A stretch of 64,000 nt of DNA from an uncultured Pelagibacteraceae bacterium (lineage in GTDB: Bacteria > Pseudomonadota > Alphaproteobacteria > Pelagibacterales > Pelagibacteraceae), in assembly GCA_902511185.1 (NCBI GenBank), contig CABXEK010000002.1:1-64000 (forward strand). The letters are read 5' to 3'. A model generated the notes under the pieces. That model made no database searches, was not told where the DNA came from, and was given only the letters and a program-made list of their open reading frames with translations. Positions 52,711 to 63,158 of this stretch are shown one piece after another. The stretch's first letter is position 1, and each line of letters opens with the position of its first letter. The position numbers and the translations under genes were made by a program.

Positions 52711-53793
52711 TTAACTGCACTGAGCTTTATGCATTAAATAATGATCTAATAAAACACAATTCATCATAGCTTCACCAACAGGAACAGCTCTTATGCCTAC
52801 GCAAGGATCATGCCTTCCTTTAACTGATATAGTTGTATTTTTTCCGAATTTATTAATAGTTTTTCTAGTTGTTAAAATTGATGATGTAGGTTTTACCGCA
52901 AATGAAGCAATAATTTCTTGACCAGATGATATACCACCTAAAATACCTCCAGCATTATTGGAGTCAAATTTTAATTTTTTACCTCTTTGAGAAATTTCAT
53001 CTGAGTTTTGTTCTCCACTCAATTGTGCAGAATTCATTCCAGCTCCAATGTTCACTCCTTTAACTGCATTTATACTCATTAACCCTGATGCTATATCTGA
53101 GTCTAATTTTGAATAAATTGGAGCACCTAGTCCTGCAGGTATTCCTCTTGCTCTAATTTCTATTACAGCACCACATGAAGATCCAGATTTTCTAACATCC
53201 AATAAATATTTTTCCCAAAGTTTTAACATAGACTTATCAGGACAGAAAAAAGGATTTTTATAAATTGTTTGATCGTTCCATTGACTAGTATCACATCCCA
53301 ATATTCCTAGTTGAGTAACAGCACCTATAACTCTAAATTTTTTACCTAATTTTTTTTGTAAAACTAATTTAGCTATTGCACCTGCCGCAACCCTAGCAGC
53401 TGTTTCTCTTGCAGAAGATCTTCCACCACCTCTATAATCCCTTATTCCATATTTTCTAAAATAAGTATAATCAGCGTGACCTGGTCTAAATTTATCTTTT
53501 ATTTTACCATAATCTTTTGACCTCATATCTTTATTGTAAATAATAAGAGATATAGGTGTTCCAGTAGTTTTTCCCTCAAACACACCAGACAATATTTGAA
53601 CTTTATCATCTTCTTTTCTTTGAGTTGTAAATTTTGACTGACCCGGTTTTCTTTTATTTAGTTCTAACTGAATATCATGTTCTTTAAGGCTTATATTTGG
53701 TGGACAGCCATCAACCACACAACCAATAGCTGGTCCATGAGATTCACCCCAAGTTGAGAAACGAAATAACTTTCCAAAAGTATTAAATGACAT
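52711..53793 (-). CDS. aroC: chorismate synthase
   Basis: '[23 protein letters not shown]', '[39 protein letters not shown]'. Confidence 0.98.
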   Translation of the reverse strand: MSFNTFGKLFRFSTWGESHGPAIGCVVDGCPPNISLKEHDIQLELNKRKPGQSKFTTQRKEDDKVQILSGVFEGKTTGTPISLIIYNKDMRSKDYGKIKDKFRPGHADYTYFRKYGIRDYRGGGRSSARETAARVAAGAIAKLVLQKKLGKKFRVIGAVTQLGILGCDTSQWNDQTIYKNPFFCPDKSMLKLWEKYLLDVRKSGSSCGAVIEIRARGIPAGLGAPIYSKLDSDIASGLMSINAVKGVNIGAGMNSAQLSGEQNSDEISQRGKKLKFDSNNAGGILGGISSGQEIIASFAVKPTSSILTTRKTINKFGKNTTISVKGRHDPCVGIRAVPVGEAMMNCVLLDHYLMHKAQCS

Positions 53794-53826
53794 TATTTAT
53801 ATTATATAGATTATTTTGTTTAAATT

Positions 53827-54453
53827 ATGAATCAAAAAAACTCACTTGGCCTGAATAATTGTTTTTTGGATCTAGATGATCCAATTCAACTATTTGAAAT
53901 ATGGATGGATGAAGCAAAAAAATCAGAACCAAACGATCCTAATGCACTTTCATTGGCAACATCAAATAAGGATAATATCCCATCTGTAAGAATGGTTTTA
54001 TTAAAAGAGTTTAGCCAAAATGGATTTATATTTTACACCAATTTAAATAGTCAAAAAGGAAACGAATTAAAAGAGAATCCTAAAGCAGCAATGTGCTTTC
54101 ATTGGAAAAGTCTTTTACGACAAATAAGAATTAGTGGAACGGTAACTCAAGTAGAAGACAAAATTGCTGACCAATATTATAATTCAAGAAGTTATGAAAG
54201 TAGAATCGGTGCTTGGGCTTCAAATCAAAGTAGTAAGTTAGTTAATAGGGATGAACTGGTAAATTCAATTAAAAAATATAAACATAAATATAATGATGAA
54301 AATAACGTTCCAAGACCCAGTCATTGGTCAGGTTGGAATTTATCTCCATTAAGTATTGAATTTTGGTTAGATGGAGATAGCAGAATTCATGAAAGATTAA
54401 AGTATACGATCGATAAGAATGGTAATTGGATAAAATCTTTATTGAGTCCTTAA
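53827..54453 (+). CDS. pdxH: pyridoxamine 5'-phosphate oxidase
   Basis: 'PSVRMVLLKEFSQNGFIFYTNLNSQKGNELKENPKAAMCFHW', 'RPSHWSGWNLSPLSIEFWLDGDSRIHERLKY'. Confidence 0.96.
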   Translation: MNQKNSLGLNNCFLDLDDPIQLFEIWMDEAKKSEPNDPNALSLATSNKDNIPSVRMVLLKEFSQNGFIFYTNLNSQKGNELKENPKAAMCFHWKSLLRQIRISGTVTQVEDKIADQYYNSRSYESRIGAWASNQSSKLVNRDELVNSIKKYKHKYNDENNVPRPSHWSGWNLSPLSIEFWLDGDSRIHERLKYTIDKNGNWIKSLLSP

Positions 54454-55463
54454 AAATTTCTAGCCAAACTAAATGAAGCAATATTTTTAAAAATTTCTTT
54501 TTCTTTACAGTCTTTAAATACAGTTAAAGAATTTGAAGCAAGATTAATATAATGTTGAGCTTTTTGATAACACTCTTTAATAATATCATATTTTTTAATC
54601 AAAGAAGCTATTTCTTTTAAATCATTTTTATCTCTCATATCTTTTTTAAACAATTCGATTAATAATTTTTTTTCATCAAGATTTATTCTATGGAAAAGAA
54701 GGATTATAGGTAAAGTAATTTTTCCTTCAAAAAAATCTTGACCAACTTTTTTTCCAAATAATTTTAGATCAGAATTATAATCTAAAGTATCATCAGCAAT
54801 TTGAAAAGTTAGTCCAAGATTTCTTCCATAAAATTCTAACGCGTTTTTTTCTTTGGTATTTGCATCTGATAAAATTGCACCAACTTTTGTTGCAGCTGCA
54901 AATAGCTCTGCAGTTTTTGCAGAGATAATTTTTAAATAAGTTTCTTCAAGCATATCAACTTCACCTTTGTGCTGAAGCTGCAAAACTTCTCCCTGAGCAA
55001 TCTTAGAAGAGGTTGACGATAATAATTTTAAAACTTCCAGATTGCCATCTTCTACCATCATCTCAAAACACCTACTTAATAAATAATCTCCAATTAAAAC
55101 TGAAGAATGATTATTCCAAACTTTATTTAAAGTTTTTTTTCCTCTTCTTACAACACCCTCATCAATTACATCGTCATGCATTAATGTTGCACTGTGAATT
55201 AATTCTACACAAGCTGCTAAGTTAATATCTCTTGATCCTTTAGAATATCCACATAATTTTGCAGCCCCTAAGGTCAAAAGAGCTCTTAATCTTTTTCCAC
55301 CTGTTTTAATATGGTAGTCAGTCATTTTTTGTACCAACTCCACATCACTAGCTAACTTTGATTTAATTTTTTCTTCAGTTAGAACAAGTTTGTCCTCAAC
55401 AGAATCCTTCAGTTGAAAGTAAGAGTCGTTTATCTGATTTTTAAGCTGTACTACAGTTCCCAT
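54450..55463 (-). CDS. ispB: long-chain polyprenyl diphosphate synthase (IspB-like)
   Basis: 'TGGKRLRALLTLGAAKL', 'LMHDDVIDEGVVRRGKKTLN', 'QIADDTLDYNSD'. Confidence 0.92.
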   Translation of the reverse strand: MGTVVQLKNQINDSYFQLKDSVEDKLVLTEEKIKSKLASDVELVQKMTDYHIKTGGKRLRALLTLGAAKLCGYSKGSRDINLAACVELIHSATLMHDDVIDEGVVRRGKKTLNKVWNNHSSVLIGDYLLSRCFEMMVEDGNLEVLKLLSSTSSKIAQGEVLQLQHKGEVDMLEETYLKIISAKTAELFAAATKVGAILSDANTKEKNALEFYGRNLGLTFQIADDTLDYNSDLKLFGKKVGQDFFEGKITLPIILLFHRINLDEKKLLIELFKKDMRDKNDLKEIASLIKKYDIIKECYQKAQHYINLASNSLTVFKDCKEKEIFKNIASFSLARNF

Positions 55464-55576
55464 ATACTATTTAGATTAATATAATTAAGTTTTATATATT
55501 ACTTATCAATTGACGCACCTTTTTCTTCAATTATAAGTGTTTTTATATTCAATTAATAATTTTATAAGGAATAATA

Positions 55577-56383
55577 ATGTTCTCTTTTTTTAAAAAGAAA
55601 AAGACTGTAGCTCATATCAAATTAAATGGAGTTATAGGAAATGCTGGAAAATTCAAACAAGGCATTGATTTTGCTGGACAAGAAGAACTAATAAAGAAGG
55701 CTTTTTCTCTAAAAAAAGCTGCTTGTGTTGCTATCACTATTAATTCACCTGGTGGATCACCTGTTCAATCACATTTAATTTATAGTTTAATTAGACAAGA
55801 GGCTAAAAAAAATAAAAAAAAAGTTATCGTATTTGCTGAAGATGTAGCTGCATCTGGAGGATATCTTATTTCATGTGCTGGTGATGAAATTTATGCAAAT
55901 TCAAGTTCAATCATTGGATCTATAGGAGTTATATATTCTTCATTTGGATTTACAGAATTGATAAAAAAAATTGGTGTTGAAAGAAGAATTCATACAGCTG
56001 GAAAAAATAAAAGTACATTAGATCCTTTTCTAGAAGAAAAAAATGAGGACATTGAAAGATTAAAAAAAATTCAATTAGATTTGCATAAAGACTTTATAAA
56101 TGTAGTAGAGGAAAGTAGAGGATCTAAATTAAATAAATCTGAATTAGAACTTTTTTCAGGAGAATTTTGGTCAGGCAGTAAAGCAAAAGATTTGGGACTA
56201 ATAGATGGAATAGGTGATGCGCACATAATTTTAAAAGAAAAATTTGGAGAAGATGTTGTAATTAAAAAATTTGAAAAGTCCAAAAGTTGGTTAAGTCAAA
56301 AACTTTCATCTTCAAGTAATCAAGTAGATCAATTAGCTAACATCTTAGATGAAAGGTCAATCTGGCAAAGATATGGTTTCTAA
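55577..56383 (+). CDS. S49 family signal peptide peptidase-like protease
   Basis: '[28 protein letters not shown]', '[35 protein letters not shown]'. Confidence 0.93.
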   Translation: MFSFFKKKKTVAHIKLNGVIGNAGKFKQGIDFAGQEELIKKAFSLKKAACVAITINSPGGSPVQSHLIYSLIRQEAKKNKKKVIVFAEDVAASGGYLISCAGDEIYANSSSIIGSIGVIYSSFGFTELIKKIGVERRIHTAGKNKSTLDPFLEEKNEDIERLKKIQLDLHKDFINVVEESRGSKLNKSELELFSGEFWSGSKAKDLGLIDGIGDAHIILKEKFGEDVVIKKFEKSKSWLSQKLSSSSNQVDQLANILDERSIWQRYGF

Positions 56384-57254
56384 AATAAAAAAACCAAAGC
56401 AAAAGTTTCAATCATTTCAAGAAATAATTTTAAATCTTCAAAAGTTTTGGAGCAAGAAGGGTTGTATTGTTTTACAACCATACGATATGGAAGTTGGCGC
56501 TGGAACATTCCATCCAGCCACTACTCTTAGGTCACTTGGACCAAAACCATGGAAAGCTGCTTATGTTCAGCCATCAAGAAGACCAACAGATGGAAGGTAT
56601 GGCGACAACCCCAATAGACTTCAACATTATTATCAATTTCAAGTTTTAATTAAACCCTCACCAGATAATATAAAAAAGTTATATCTTAATAGTTTATCAG
56701 TGATTGGAATAGATCATAATGAACACGATATTAGGTTTGTAGAAGATGACTGGGAAAGTCCAACGTTAGGTGCGGCTGGTTTAGGCTGGGAAGTTTGGTG
56801 TGATGGCATGGAAATAACACAATTTACATACTTTCAGCAAATGGCAGGATTTGAATGTAAACCTGTTTCAGTAGAAATTACTTATGGTTTAGAGAGAATA
56901 TGTATGTTTACACAACAACAGAAAAATGTTTATGACCTTTTGTGGAATGATGAAGGGATGAAATATCATGATGTCTTTCATCAAGCAGAAAAAGAATTTT
57001 CAGCATATAATTTTGAACACGCAAATGTAGATAGTTTATTCAAGATGTTTGATATGCATGAAATAGAAGCAAAATCCCTTGTGGAAAAAAAGATATCATT
57101 ACCTGCATATGACCAATGTTTGAAAGCAAGTCATGTATTCAATATTTTAGATGCGCGTGGAGCTATAAGTGTTGCTCAAAGAGCAGGATATATAGGCAGA
57201 ATTAGAGATATAACAAAAGCGGCTGCAGAAATTTGGTTAGACAGTCAAAGTTAA
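56349..57254 (+). CDS. glyQ: glycyl-tRNA synthetase alpha subunit
   Basis: '[47 protein letters not shown]'; start probably at internal Met. Confidence 0.98.
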   Translation: MKGQSGKDMVSKIKKPKQKFQSFQEIILNLQKFWSKKGCIVLQPYDMEVGAGTFHPATTLRSLGPKPWKAAYVQPSRRPTDGRYGDNPNRLQHYYQFQVLIKPSPDNIKKLYLNSLSVIGIDHNEHDIRFVEDDWESPTLGAAGLGWEVWCDGMEITQFTYFQQMAGFECKPVSVEITYGLERICMFTQQQKNVYDLLWNDEGMKYHDVFHQAEKEFSAYNFEHANVDSLFKMFDMHEIEAKSLVEKKISLPAYDQCLKASHVFNILDARGAISVAQRAGYIGRIRDITKAAAEIWLDSQS

Positions 57255-59324
57255 ATGTCAGATTTTTTTTTAGAACTATTTAGTGAAGAAATACCATCAT
57301 CTCTTCAAAAGAATTTGAGAGAAGATTTATTAGAAAGATTTAATAAATTATTTAGTGAAAAATTTATTTCTTTTAAAAAAAGCTCCTCATTTTCAACACC
57401 CAATAGATTAGTAATTTTATTTGAAGGTCTACCAAAACAGATAGTTTTAAAATCCGAAGAAATTAAGGGTCCAAATATAAATACTCCTGAAGTAGCACTA
57501 GAAGGGTTTATGAGATCAAATAATTTATCTAAAAAAGACATTTTTAAAAAAAAGATAGATAAAGGAGAGTTTTATTTTTTCAAAATAAAATCAAAAAAAC
57601 TTAATACACGTGATTTGTTAGAAGAGCTTGTGCCTTTTGTATTACAAAAAATTCAATGGAAGAAATCAATGAAGTGGGGAGATTTTGATTTGAATTGGGG
57701 CAGACCATTAAAATCATTATTAGCAGTATTTGATAAAAAAAAATTAACTTTTAATTTTCATCATTTGGTTTCATCAAACTCGACTTTTATTGATAAAGAG
57801 TATGAAGAAAAGAAAAAAATATTTATTGGTTTTAAAGAATATAATAATTTTTTTAAAAAATTAAATATCATTATTGATCATAAACAAAGAAAAATTTTGA
57901 TAGAAAAAAAATTAAACGAAATTTCAAATAAAAAAAATATAAAAATTGAAAGTAATCCAAAACTCCTTGATGAAGTTGTTGATTTAACAGATCAACCAAA
58001 TGTTATATTATGTGAATTTGATAAAAAATTTCTTAATATTCCAAAAGAAATTTTGATTATTACTATGCAGCATCATCAAAAATATTTCCCTACTTTTGAT
58101 AAAAAAGGGAATATTACAAATGAATTTTTAGTTGTAATAAACAAAAAAGACACAAAAGGTTTTATAAAATTAGGAAACGAAAGAGTTGTAAATGCTAGAT
58201 TAAGCGATGCCGAATTCTTTTGGCAAAAAGATAAATCTCAAAATTTAGTTAAAAGAGTTTCAAAACTAAAGTCCATGAATTATTTCAAAGGATTGGGGAC
58301 ATACTTTGATAAAGTTCAAAGAATGAGGAAACTTGGAGGAATACTTTCAGATGAATTATTAATTAGTAAGGAAAAAGTAGAATTATCTGCATCAATTTGT
58401 AAAGTAGATTTAGTTTCCGAACTAGTAGGAGAGTTTCCAGAACTGCAAGGGGTTATGGGTGGTTATTTTGCAAATGCTCAAGGCTTTGAAAAAGATGTTT
58501 CGCTTGCAATAAGTGAACAATATTTACCCGAAGGTATAAATTCAAAAGTACCAAAGAAACCTTATAGTATTGCACTTTCGTTAGCTGATAAGATAGACAC
58601 ATTAGTTGGTTTTTTTGGAATAAATCAGAAGCCAACTAGTTCGAAAGATCCATTTGCCTTAAGAAGACTTGCACTAGGAATAATAAAAATAATAGTTGCA
58701 AATAAAAAAGATTTCAAAATAAGAGACTTAATTAGTTTTTCAGTAAGTTTATACTTTGAGCAAGGTTTTAAATTTGAGAATGAATTTTTACAAAAAGAGC
58801 TATCTAATTTTTTGATGGATAGACTAAAATTTTACATGAAAGAAGAGAATATACGTCATGATATTATTCAGGCTTCAACAAATTTTCTTAATTTAGATCA
58901 ATCGGTTGTAATTTTTGATAAAGCCAAAACCCTAAATAAGATTATTGATAAACCGGATGGGATTGATCTTATTGCAACTTATAAAAGAGCATCAAATATC
59001 TTAGATAGTGAATTAAAAGGTGATAAATTTGCTCTATCAAATACAACTGATCCTGGTATTTTTAAAACAGATTTTGAAAAAAATTTATTTAAAAAAATAA
59101 ATGAATTAAGAAAATATTTTCAAAGTATCAATAGAGATGAGAATTTTGAGCAAACACTTGTCAGTTTAGCTGAGTCAAAAAAAGTAGTTTTTGATTTTTT
59201 TGATAGTGTAATTGTAAACGATAAAGATCCGATAATTAAGAAAAACAGATTGGAACTAATTCAAATGTTATGTAAAACGTTTGAAAATTATGTTAATTTT
59301 TCTTTAATCGATTCCCACAAATGA
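57255..59324 (+). CDS. glyS: glycyl-tRNA synthetase beta subunit
   Basis: 'FFLELFSEEIPSSLQKNLREDL', 'MQHHQKYFPTFDKKGNITNEFLVVIN', 'DPFALRRLALGIIKII'. Confidence 0.97.
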   Translation: MSDFFLELFSEEIPSSLQKNLREDLLERFNKLFSEKFISFKKSSSFSTPNRLVILFEGLPKQIVLKSEEIKGPNINTPEVALEGFMRSNNLSKKDIFKKKIDKGEFYFFKIKSKKLNTRDLLEELVPFVLQKIQWKKSMKWGDFDLNWGRPLKSLLAVFDKKKLTFNFHHLVSSNSTFIDKEYEEKKKIFIGFKEYNNFFKKLNIIIDHKQRKILIEKKLNEISNKKNIKIESNPKLLDEVVDLTDQPNVILCEFDKKFLNIPKEILIITMQHHQKYFPTFDKKGNITNEFLVVINKKDTKGFIKLGNERVVNARLSDAEFFWQKDKSQNLVKRVSKLKSMNYFKGLGTYFDKVQRMRKLGGILSDELLISKEKVELSASICKVDLVSELVGEFPELQGVMGGYFANAQGFEKDVSLAISEQYLPEGINSKVPKKPYSIALSLADKIDTLVGFFGINQKPTSSKDPFALRRLALGIIKIIVANKKDFKIRDLISFSVSLYFEQGFKFENEFLQKELSNFLMDRLKFYMKEENIRHDIIQASTNFLNLDQSVVIFDKAKTLNKIIDKPDGIDLIATYKRASNILDSELKGDKFALSNTTDPGIFKTDFEKNLFKKINELRKYFQSINRDENFEQTLVSLAESKKVVFDFFDSVIVNDKDPIIKKNRLELIQMLCKTFENYVNFSLIDSHK

Positions 59325-61978
59325 AAAAACTTATTTTAAATTTTAAATCTAAAGATAGCAAAAATATTAAAAACTCTAAAAATTTTTTAGGAGGCAAAGG
59401 TGCTAATCTTTCTGAGATGGGCAGGATGGGGCTTCCAGTACCTCCTGGATTCACAATTTCAACTAAAGTATGTGAACTTTTTTATATAGATAAAAAAAGA
59501 TTAAATAAAAATTTAGTTGCTCAAATTAAAAAAGAATTAAAAGTTGTTGAAAAAGATGTTGGTAAAAGATTTGGTGATTTAAAAAACCCTTTACTTCTTT
59601 CTGTTAGATCAGGAGCAAGAGTATCAATGCCTGGAATGATGGATACAATTTTAAATCTTGGATTAAATGATAAAACTGTAAATGCATTAGCTTTAAAAAC
59701 TTCTAATGGTAGGTTTGCAAAAGATAGTTATAGAAGATTTATTCAAATGTATGGCAACGTTGTGATGGGAGTTGAAGGCTATCATTTTGAAGAATTAATT
59801 GAAAATTATAAACTTACTAAAGGAGTTCTGCTAGATACGGATCTAGATGAAAATGACTGGGATGGATTAATCGTAGATTTTAAAAGAACAGTTAAAGAAA
59901 AAGCTAAAAAAGATTTTCCTCAAGATGTTTATGCACAATTATTAGGAGCAATAAGTGCAGTATTCTTATCTTGGGAGAGTAATAGGGCAAAAGTTTATAG
60001 AAAATTAAATCAAATACCAGCTGAATGGGGAACAGCTGTAAATGTTCAATCTATGGTTTTTGGTAATATGGGAAATGATTGTGCAACTGGTGTTGTGTTT
60101 ACAAGAAATCCATCAGACGGATTAAATGAAATTTATGGTGAATATTTGATTAATGCACAGGGCGAGGATGTTGTTGCTGGTACCAGAACACCACAATACA
60201 TTACTAAAAAAGCGAGACTGCATGCAAAAGTTAAAGACCTCTCAATGGAAGAGGTTATGCCAAATGTTTACAAACAACTTAACAAAATTTTAAAAAAATT
60301 AGAAAAGCATTACAGAGATATGCAAGACGTTGAATTTACAGTTGAAAATAAAAAGTTATGGATGCTTCAAACAAGATCTGGAAAAAGAACGTCTAAGTCA
60401 GCAGTAAAGATTGCTGTTGACATGGTTAAAGAAAAATTAATTTCAAAAAAAGAAGCTGTTTTAAGAATTGACCCAAATTCTTTGGATACTTTGCTTCATC
60501 CCACGTTAGATGAAAAAAGTTCAATAAATGTTATAGCCAATGGTTTGCCAGCATCTCCAGGTGCAGCTAGTGGAAAAGTAGTTTTTACTTCGGAAGAAGC
60601 TGAAAGATTAACAGGAATGATGCAAGATACAATTTTAGTTAGAGTTGAGACTTCACCAGAGGATATTCAAGGTATGCATGCAGCTAAAGGAATTTTAACA
60701 GCCAGAGGAGGAATGACAAGTCATGCAGCAGTAGTTGCAAGAGGCATGGGTAGGCCGTGTGTTTCTGGTTCGAGCGAAATTGATATAAATTATGAAAGTA
60801 AATCATTTAAAACTTCTTCAATGGAAATAAAGGAAGGAGAAGTTATAACTATTGATGGATCCACAGGTAGAATTATTTCTGGAAGTGTTGCTACGGTTAA
60901 ACCAGAAATTTCAGGTGATTTTTCTAAATTAATGTTATGGGCAGATAGTTTTAGAAAATTAAAAATAAGAACAAATTCAGAAACTCCTAAAGATACAAAA
61001 ACAGCTAAAGATTTTGGTGCAGAGGGCATTGGTCTTTGTAGAACAGAACATATGTTTTTTGATGAAGAAAGAATTTTATCTGTTCGAGAAATGATTTTAT
61101 CAAAAAATAAAGAAGATAGAGCCAAAGCACTCAAAAAACTTTTACCACATCAAAAAAAAGATTTTGAAGAAATCTTCAAAATTATGGGTGGGCTACCAGT
61201 CACAGTTAGATTACTGGACCCTCCACTTCATGAGTTTTTACCCAGAAGCGAAAAAGAAATAAGTGAAGTCGCAAATGTGGTAGGTCTTTCAATAAAGGAA
61301 GTAGAGTCTAGAATAGAAGAGCTACATGAACAAAATCCAATGTTGGGTCATAGAGGGTGTAGACTTGGTATATCTTTCCCGGAAATTTATGAAATGCAAT
61401 GTAGAGCAATTTTTGAAGCATTAGCTGAGCTTAAAGATAAAAAAATTAAAATTGCATTTCCAGAAATTATGATCCCTTTAGTTTCAACAGAAGCAGAAAT
61501 AAAAATAATGAAAGATTTAGTAATTAATGTTGCAAATGAAGTACAAAAACAACAAAAAGTAAAAATAGAATTTATGGTTGGAACTATGATTGAGCTTCCA
61601 AGAGCAGCAATTAAAGCTAAGGAAATAGCCAAACATGCAGAATTTTTTAGTTTTGGTACAAATGATTTAACACAAACTACTTTTGGAATTAGCAGGGATG
61701 ATAGCGGAAAATTTTTAAATGATTATTTAGATAATAAAATTTTTTCAATTGATCCATTTGTTTCAATAGATGATGGAGTTGAAGATTTAATTAAAATTGC
61801 TGTCGAAAAAGGAAAAATTCAAAATAAAAAATTAAAACTTGGTATCTGTGGAGAGCATGGGGGTGACCCTAGAAGTATAGAGTTTTGTTCTAAAGTTGGT
61901 TTAAATTATGTTTCTTGTTCACCTTATAGAGTCCCTATTGCTAGATTGGCTGCTGCTCAAGCAGAACTTAAAAAATGA
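59321..61978 (+). CDS. ppdK: pyruvate, phosphate dikinase
   Basis: 'GGKGANLSEMGRMGLPVPPGFTIS', 'GMTSHAAVVARGMGRPCVSG', 'LGICGEHGGDPRSIEFC'. Confidence 0.98.
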   Translation: MKKLILNFKSKDSKNIKNSKNFLGGKGANLSEMGRMGLPVPPGFTISTKVCELFYIDKKRLNKNLVAQIKKELKVVEKDVGKRFGDLKNPLLLSVRSGARVSMPGMMDTILNLGLNDKTVNALALKTSNGRFAKDSYRRFIQMYGNVVMGVEGYHFEELIENYKLTKGVLLDTDLDENDWDGLIVDFKRTVKEKAKKDFPQDVYAQLLGAISAVFLSWESNRAKVYRKLNQIPAEWGTAVNVQSMVFGNMGNDCATGVVFTRNPSDGLNEIYGEYLINAQGEDVVAGTRTPQYITKKARLHAKVKDLSMEEVMPNVYKQLNKILKKLEKHYRDMQDVEFTVENKKLWMLQTRSGKRTSKSAVKIAVDMVKEKLISKKEAVLRIDPNSLDTLLHPTLDEKSSINVIANGLPASPGAASGKVVFTSEEAERLTGMMQDTILVRVETSPEDIQGMHAAKGILTARGGMTSHAAVVARGMGRPCVSGSSEIDINYESKSFKTSSMEIKEGEVITIDGSTGRIISGSVATVKPEISGDFSKLMLWADSFRKLKIRTNSETPKDTKTAKDFGAEGIGLCRTEHMFFDEERILSVREMILSKNKEDRAKALKKLLPHQKKDFEEIFKIMGGLPVTVRLLDPPLHEFLPRSEKEISEVANVVGLSIKEVESRIEELHEQNPMLGHRGCRLGISFPEIYEMQCRAIFEALAELKDKKIKIAFPEIMIPLVSTEAEIKIMKDLVINVANEVQKQQKVKIEFMVGTMIELPRAAIKAKEIAKHAEFFSFGTNDLTQTTFGISRDDSGKFLNDYLDNKIFSIDPFVSIDDGVEDLIKIAVEKGKIQNKKLKLGICGEHGGDPRSIEFCSKVGLNYVSCSPYRVPIARLAAAQAELKK

Positions 61979-62754
61979 TTAAAATAATAAAAAAAATAAG
62001 TAATAAATTTTTTAATGATTTTTATAAAATTGAATTATTTAGAACATTAATTTCTATTTTAAGGTTTGTATATTTTTATTATATAAGAAAAAAAATTAAT
62101 TTTTATATAGATCCTGATAAAAAAATTGACGATCATACTTTGGTAAAAAATTCAATTAGCAAATTTTCTGAAAATGAAACAGGAGACCAAACTGTTATAG
62201 CTCATAATATGCATTTTGTTGATAATTTTTTTAATTTAAAAAAGACTTATAAAAAATTTAATGGAAATAAAACTGCTGAAATTGGATATCCAATCCAATC
62301 AATGGATTTTATTGATTATGAAAATAACAAAGTTTTATCTGTTGGACCCAGAAATGAAGGGGAGCTTTTTTTCATTAAAAGTATGGGTTTTAGGTGGCAT
62401 AATATTTTTGCTTTAGACTTATTAAGCTATTCACCAAAAATTCAACTAGGAGACATTCACAAAACTAATTACGAAGAAAATACGTTTAATGTTATATTTT
62501 GTGGTTGGGTTTTGAGGTATAGCGATAATTTTGAAAAAATTTTAAAGGAAATGTTGAGAATTGCGAAAAATGGTGCGGTAATATCTATCGGGTTTACTTA
62601 TTATCCAGACAAATTTAGACAACTATATACAACAGATCAAATTATTCAGTTTTACAAAGAAAATATTTCTAATGTATATTTTAATTTTGATGCTTATAAA
62701 AAAAAAGAAGAAGGCAAAAGACACTCAATAATTATTTTAAAGATTAAAAAATAA
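61975..62754 (+). CDS. class I SAM-dependent methyltransferase-like protein
   Basis: 'VLSVGPRNEGELFFIKSMGF', 'NTFNVIFCGWVLRYSDNFEKILKEMLRIAKNGAVISIGFTYY'. Confidence 0.65.
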   Translation: MIKIIKKISNKFFNDFYKIELFRTLISILRFVYFYYIRKKINFYIDPDKKIDDHTLVKNSISKFSENETGDQTVIAHNMHFVDNFFNLKKTYKKFNGNKTAEIGYPIQSMDFIDYENNKVLSVGPRNEGELFFIKSMGFRWHNIFALDLLSYSPKIQLGDIHKTNYEENTFNVIFCGWVLRYSDNFEKILKEMLRIAKNGAVISIGFTYYPDKFRQLYTTDQIIQFYKENISNVYFNFDAYKKKEEGKRHSIIILKIKK

Positions 62755-62758
62755 GATT

Positions 62759-62820
62759 ATAGGATTGTGAAGGGGCGTTCTGTTACCCGGTGCCCCAGAC
62801 CGTGCTTTTATAATCCTTAT
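62759..62820 (-). ncRNA. orphan copy of the tmRNA coding-piece terminal hairpin domain
   Basis: + strand ataggattgtgaaGGGGCgttctgttacccggtGCCCCagaccgtgcttttataatccttat; core shared with 63174-63205, arms differ but remain complementary. Confidence 0.55.
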
Positions 62821-62864
62821 TTTGCAACGATGTTGAAATACATAAGGGTAGAAAATTACCAAAA

Positions 62865-62886
62865 ATTCCGCCACTAGGCCGCCAAA
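62865..62886. repeat. imperfect direct repeat copy A
   Basis: attccgccactaggccgccaaa; matches copy B at 63099-63120 apart from four positions. Confidence 0.55.
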
Positions 62887-62905
62887 GATATTAGTGCTAA
62901 AATAA

Positions 62906-63094
62906 GTGATGATTCGTAATTTAATAATAAGCAGTTTGTTCGTGCTATTAATTTTTCTAAATGCTTGTAATACAGTAACAGGAACGGTTGAAGGAACTGG
63001 CCGAGGAATTATTAAGGATGTTAAAACATTTCATCATTATAGCACATGTATCTTTACTGATACTCAATGTGGAAATTTAGACTTAAAAAAATGA
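62906..63094 (+). CDS. small entericidin-like lipoprotein
   Basis: 62 aa; signal peptide with lipobox 'LIFLNAC' then 'NTVTGTVEGTGRGIIKDV' like EcnA/EcnB. Confidence 0.7.
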   Translation: MMIRNLIISSLFVLLIFLNACNTVTGTVEGTGRGIIKDVKTFHHYSTCIFTDTQCGNLDLKK

Positions 63095-63098
63095 TTTA

Positions 63099-63120
63099 AT
63101 TTCACCACCAGTCCGCCAAA
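63099..63120. repeat. imperfect direct repeat copy B
   Basis: atttcaccaccagtccgccaaa. Confidence 0.55.
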
Positions 63121-63158
63121 AACTAACCTAAACGTTAATCAGTATTATAAATAAAAAG

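Noticed and set aside
56349-56383. Overlap of sppA-like end with glyQ start
   Set aside because: Shorter glyQ start at the Met of MVSKIKK reduces it to a minor overlap typical of compact genomes.
60790-61134. 114-aa minus ORF inside ppdK
   Set aside because: Antisense to a well-supported core gene.
62759-62820. Ordinary Rho-independent terminator
   Set aside because: Long conserved loop (GUUCUGUURCCMGGU) shared with the tmRNA domain is not expected in a simple terminator, though a secondary terminator role cannot be excluded.
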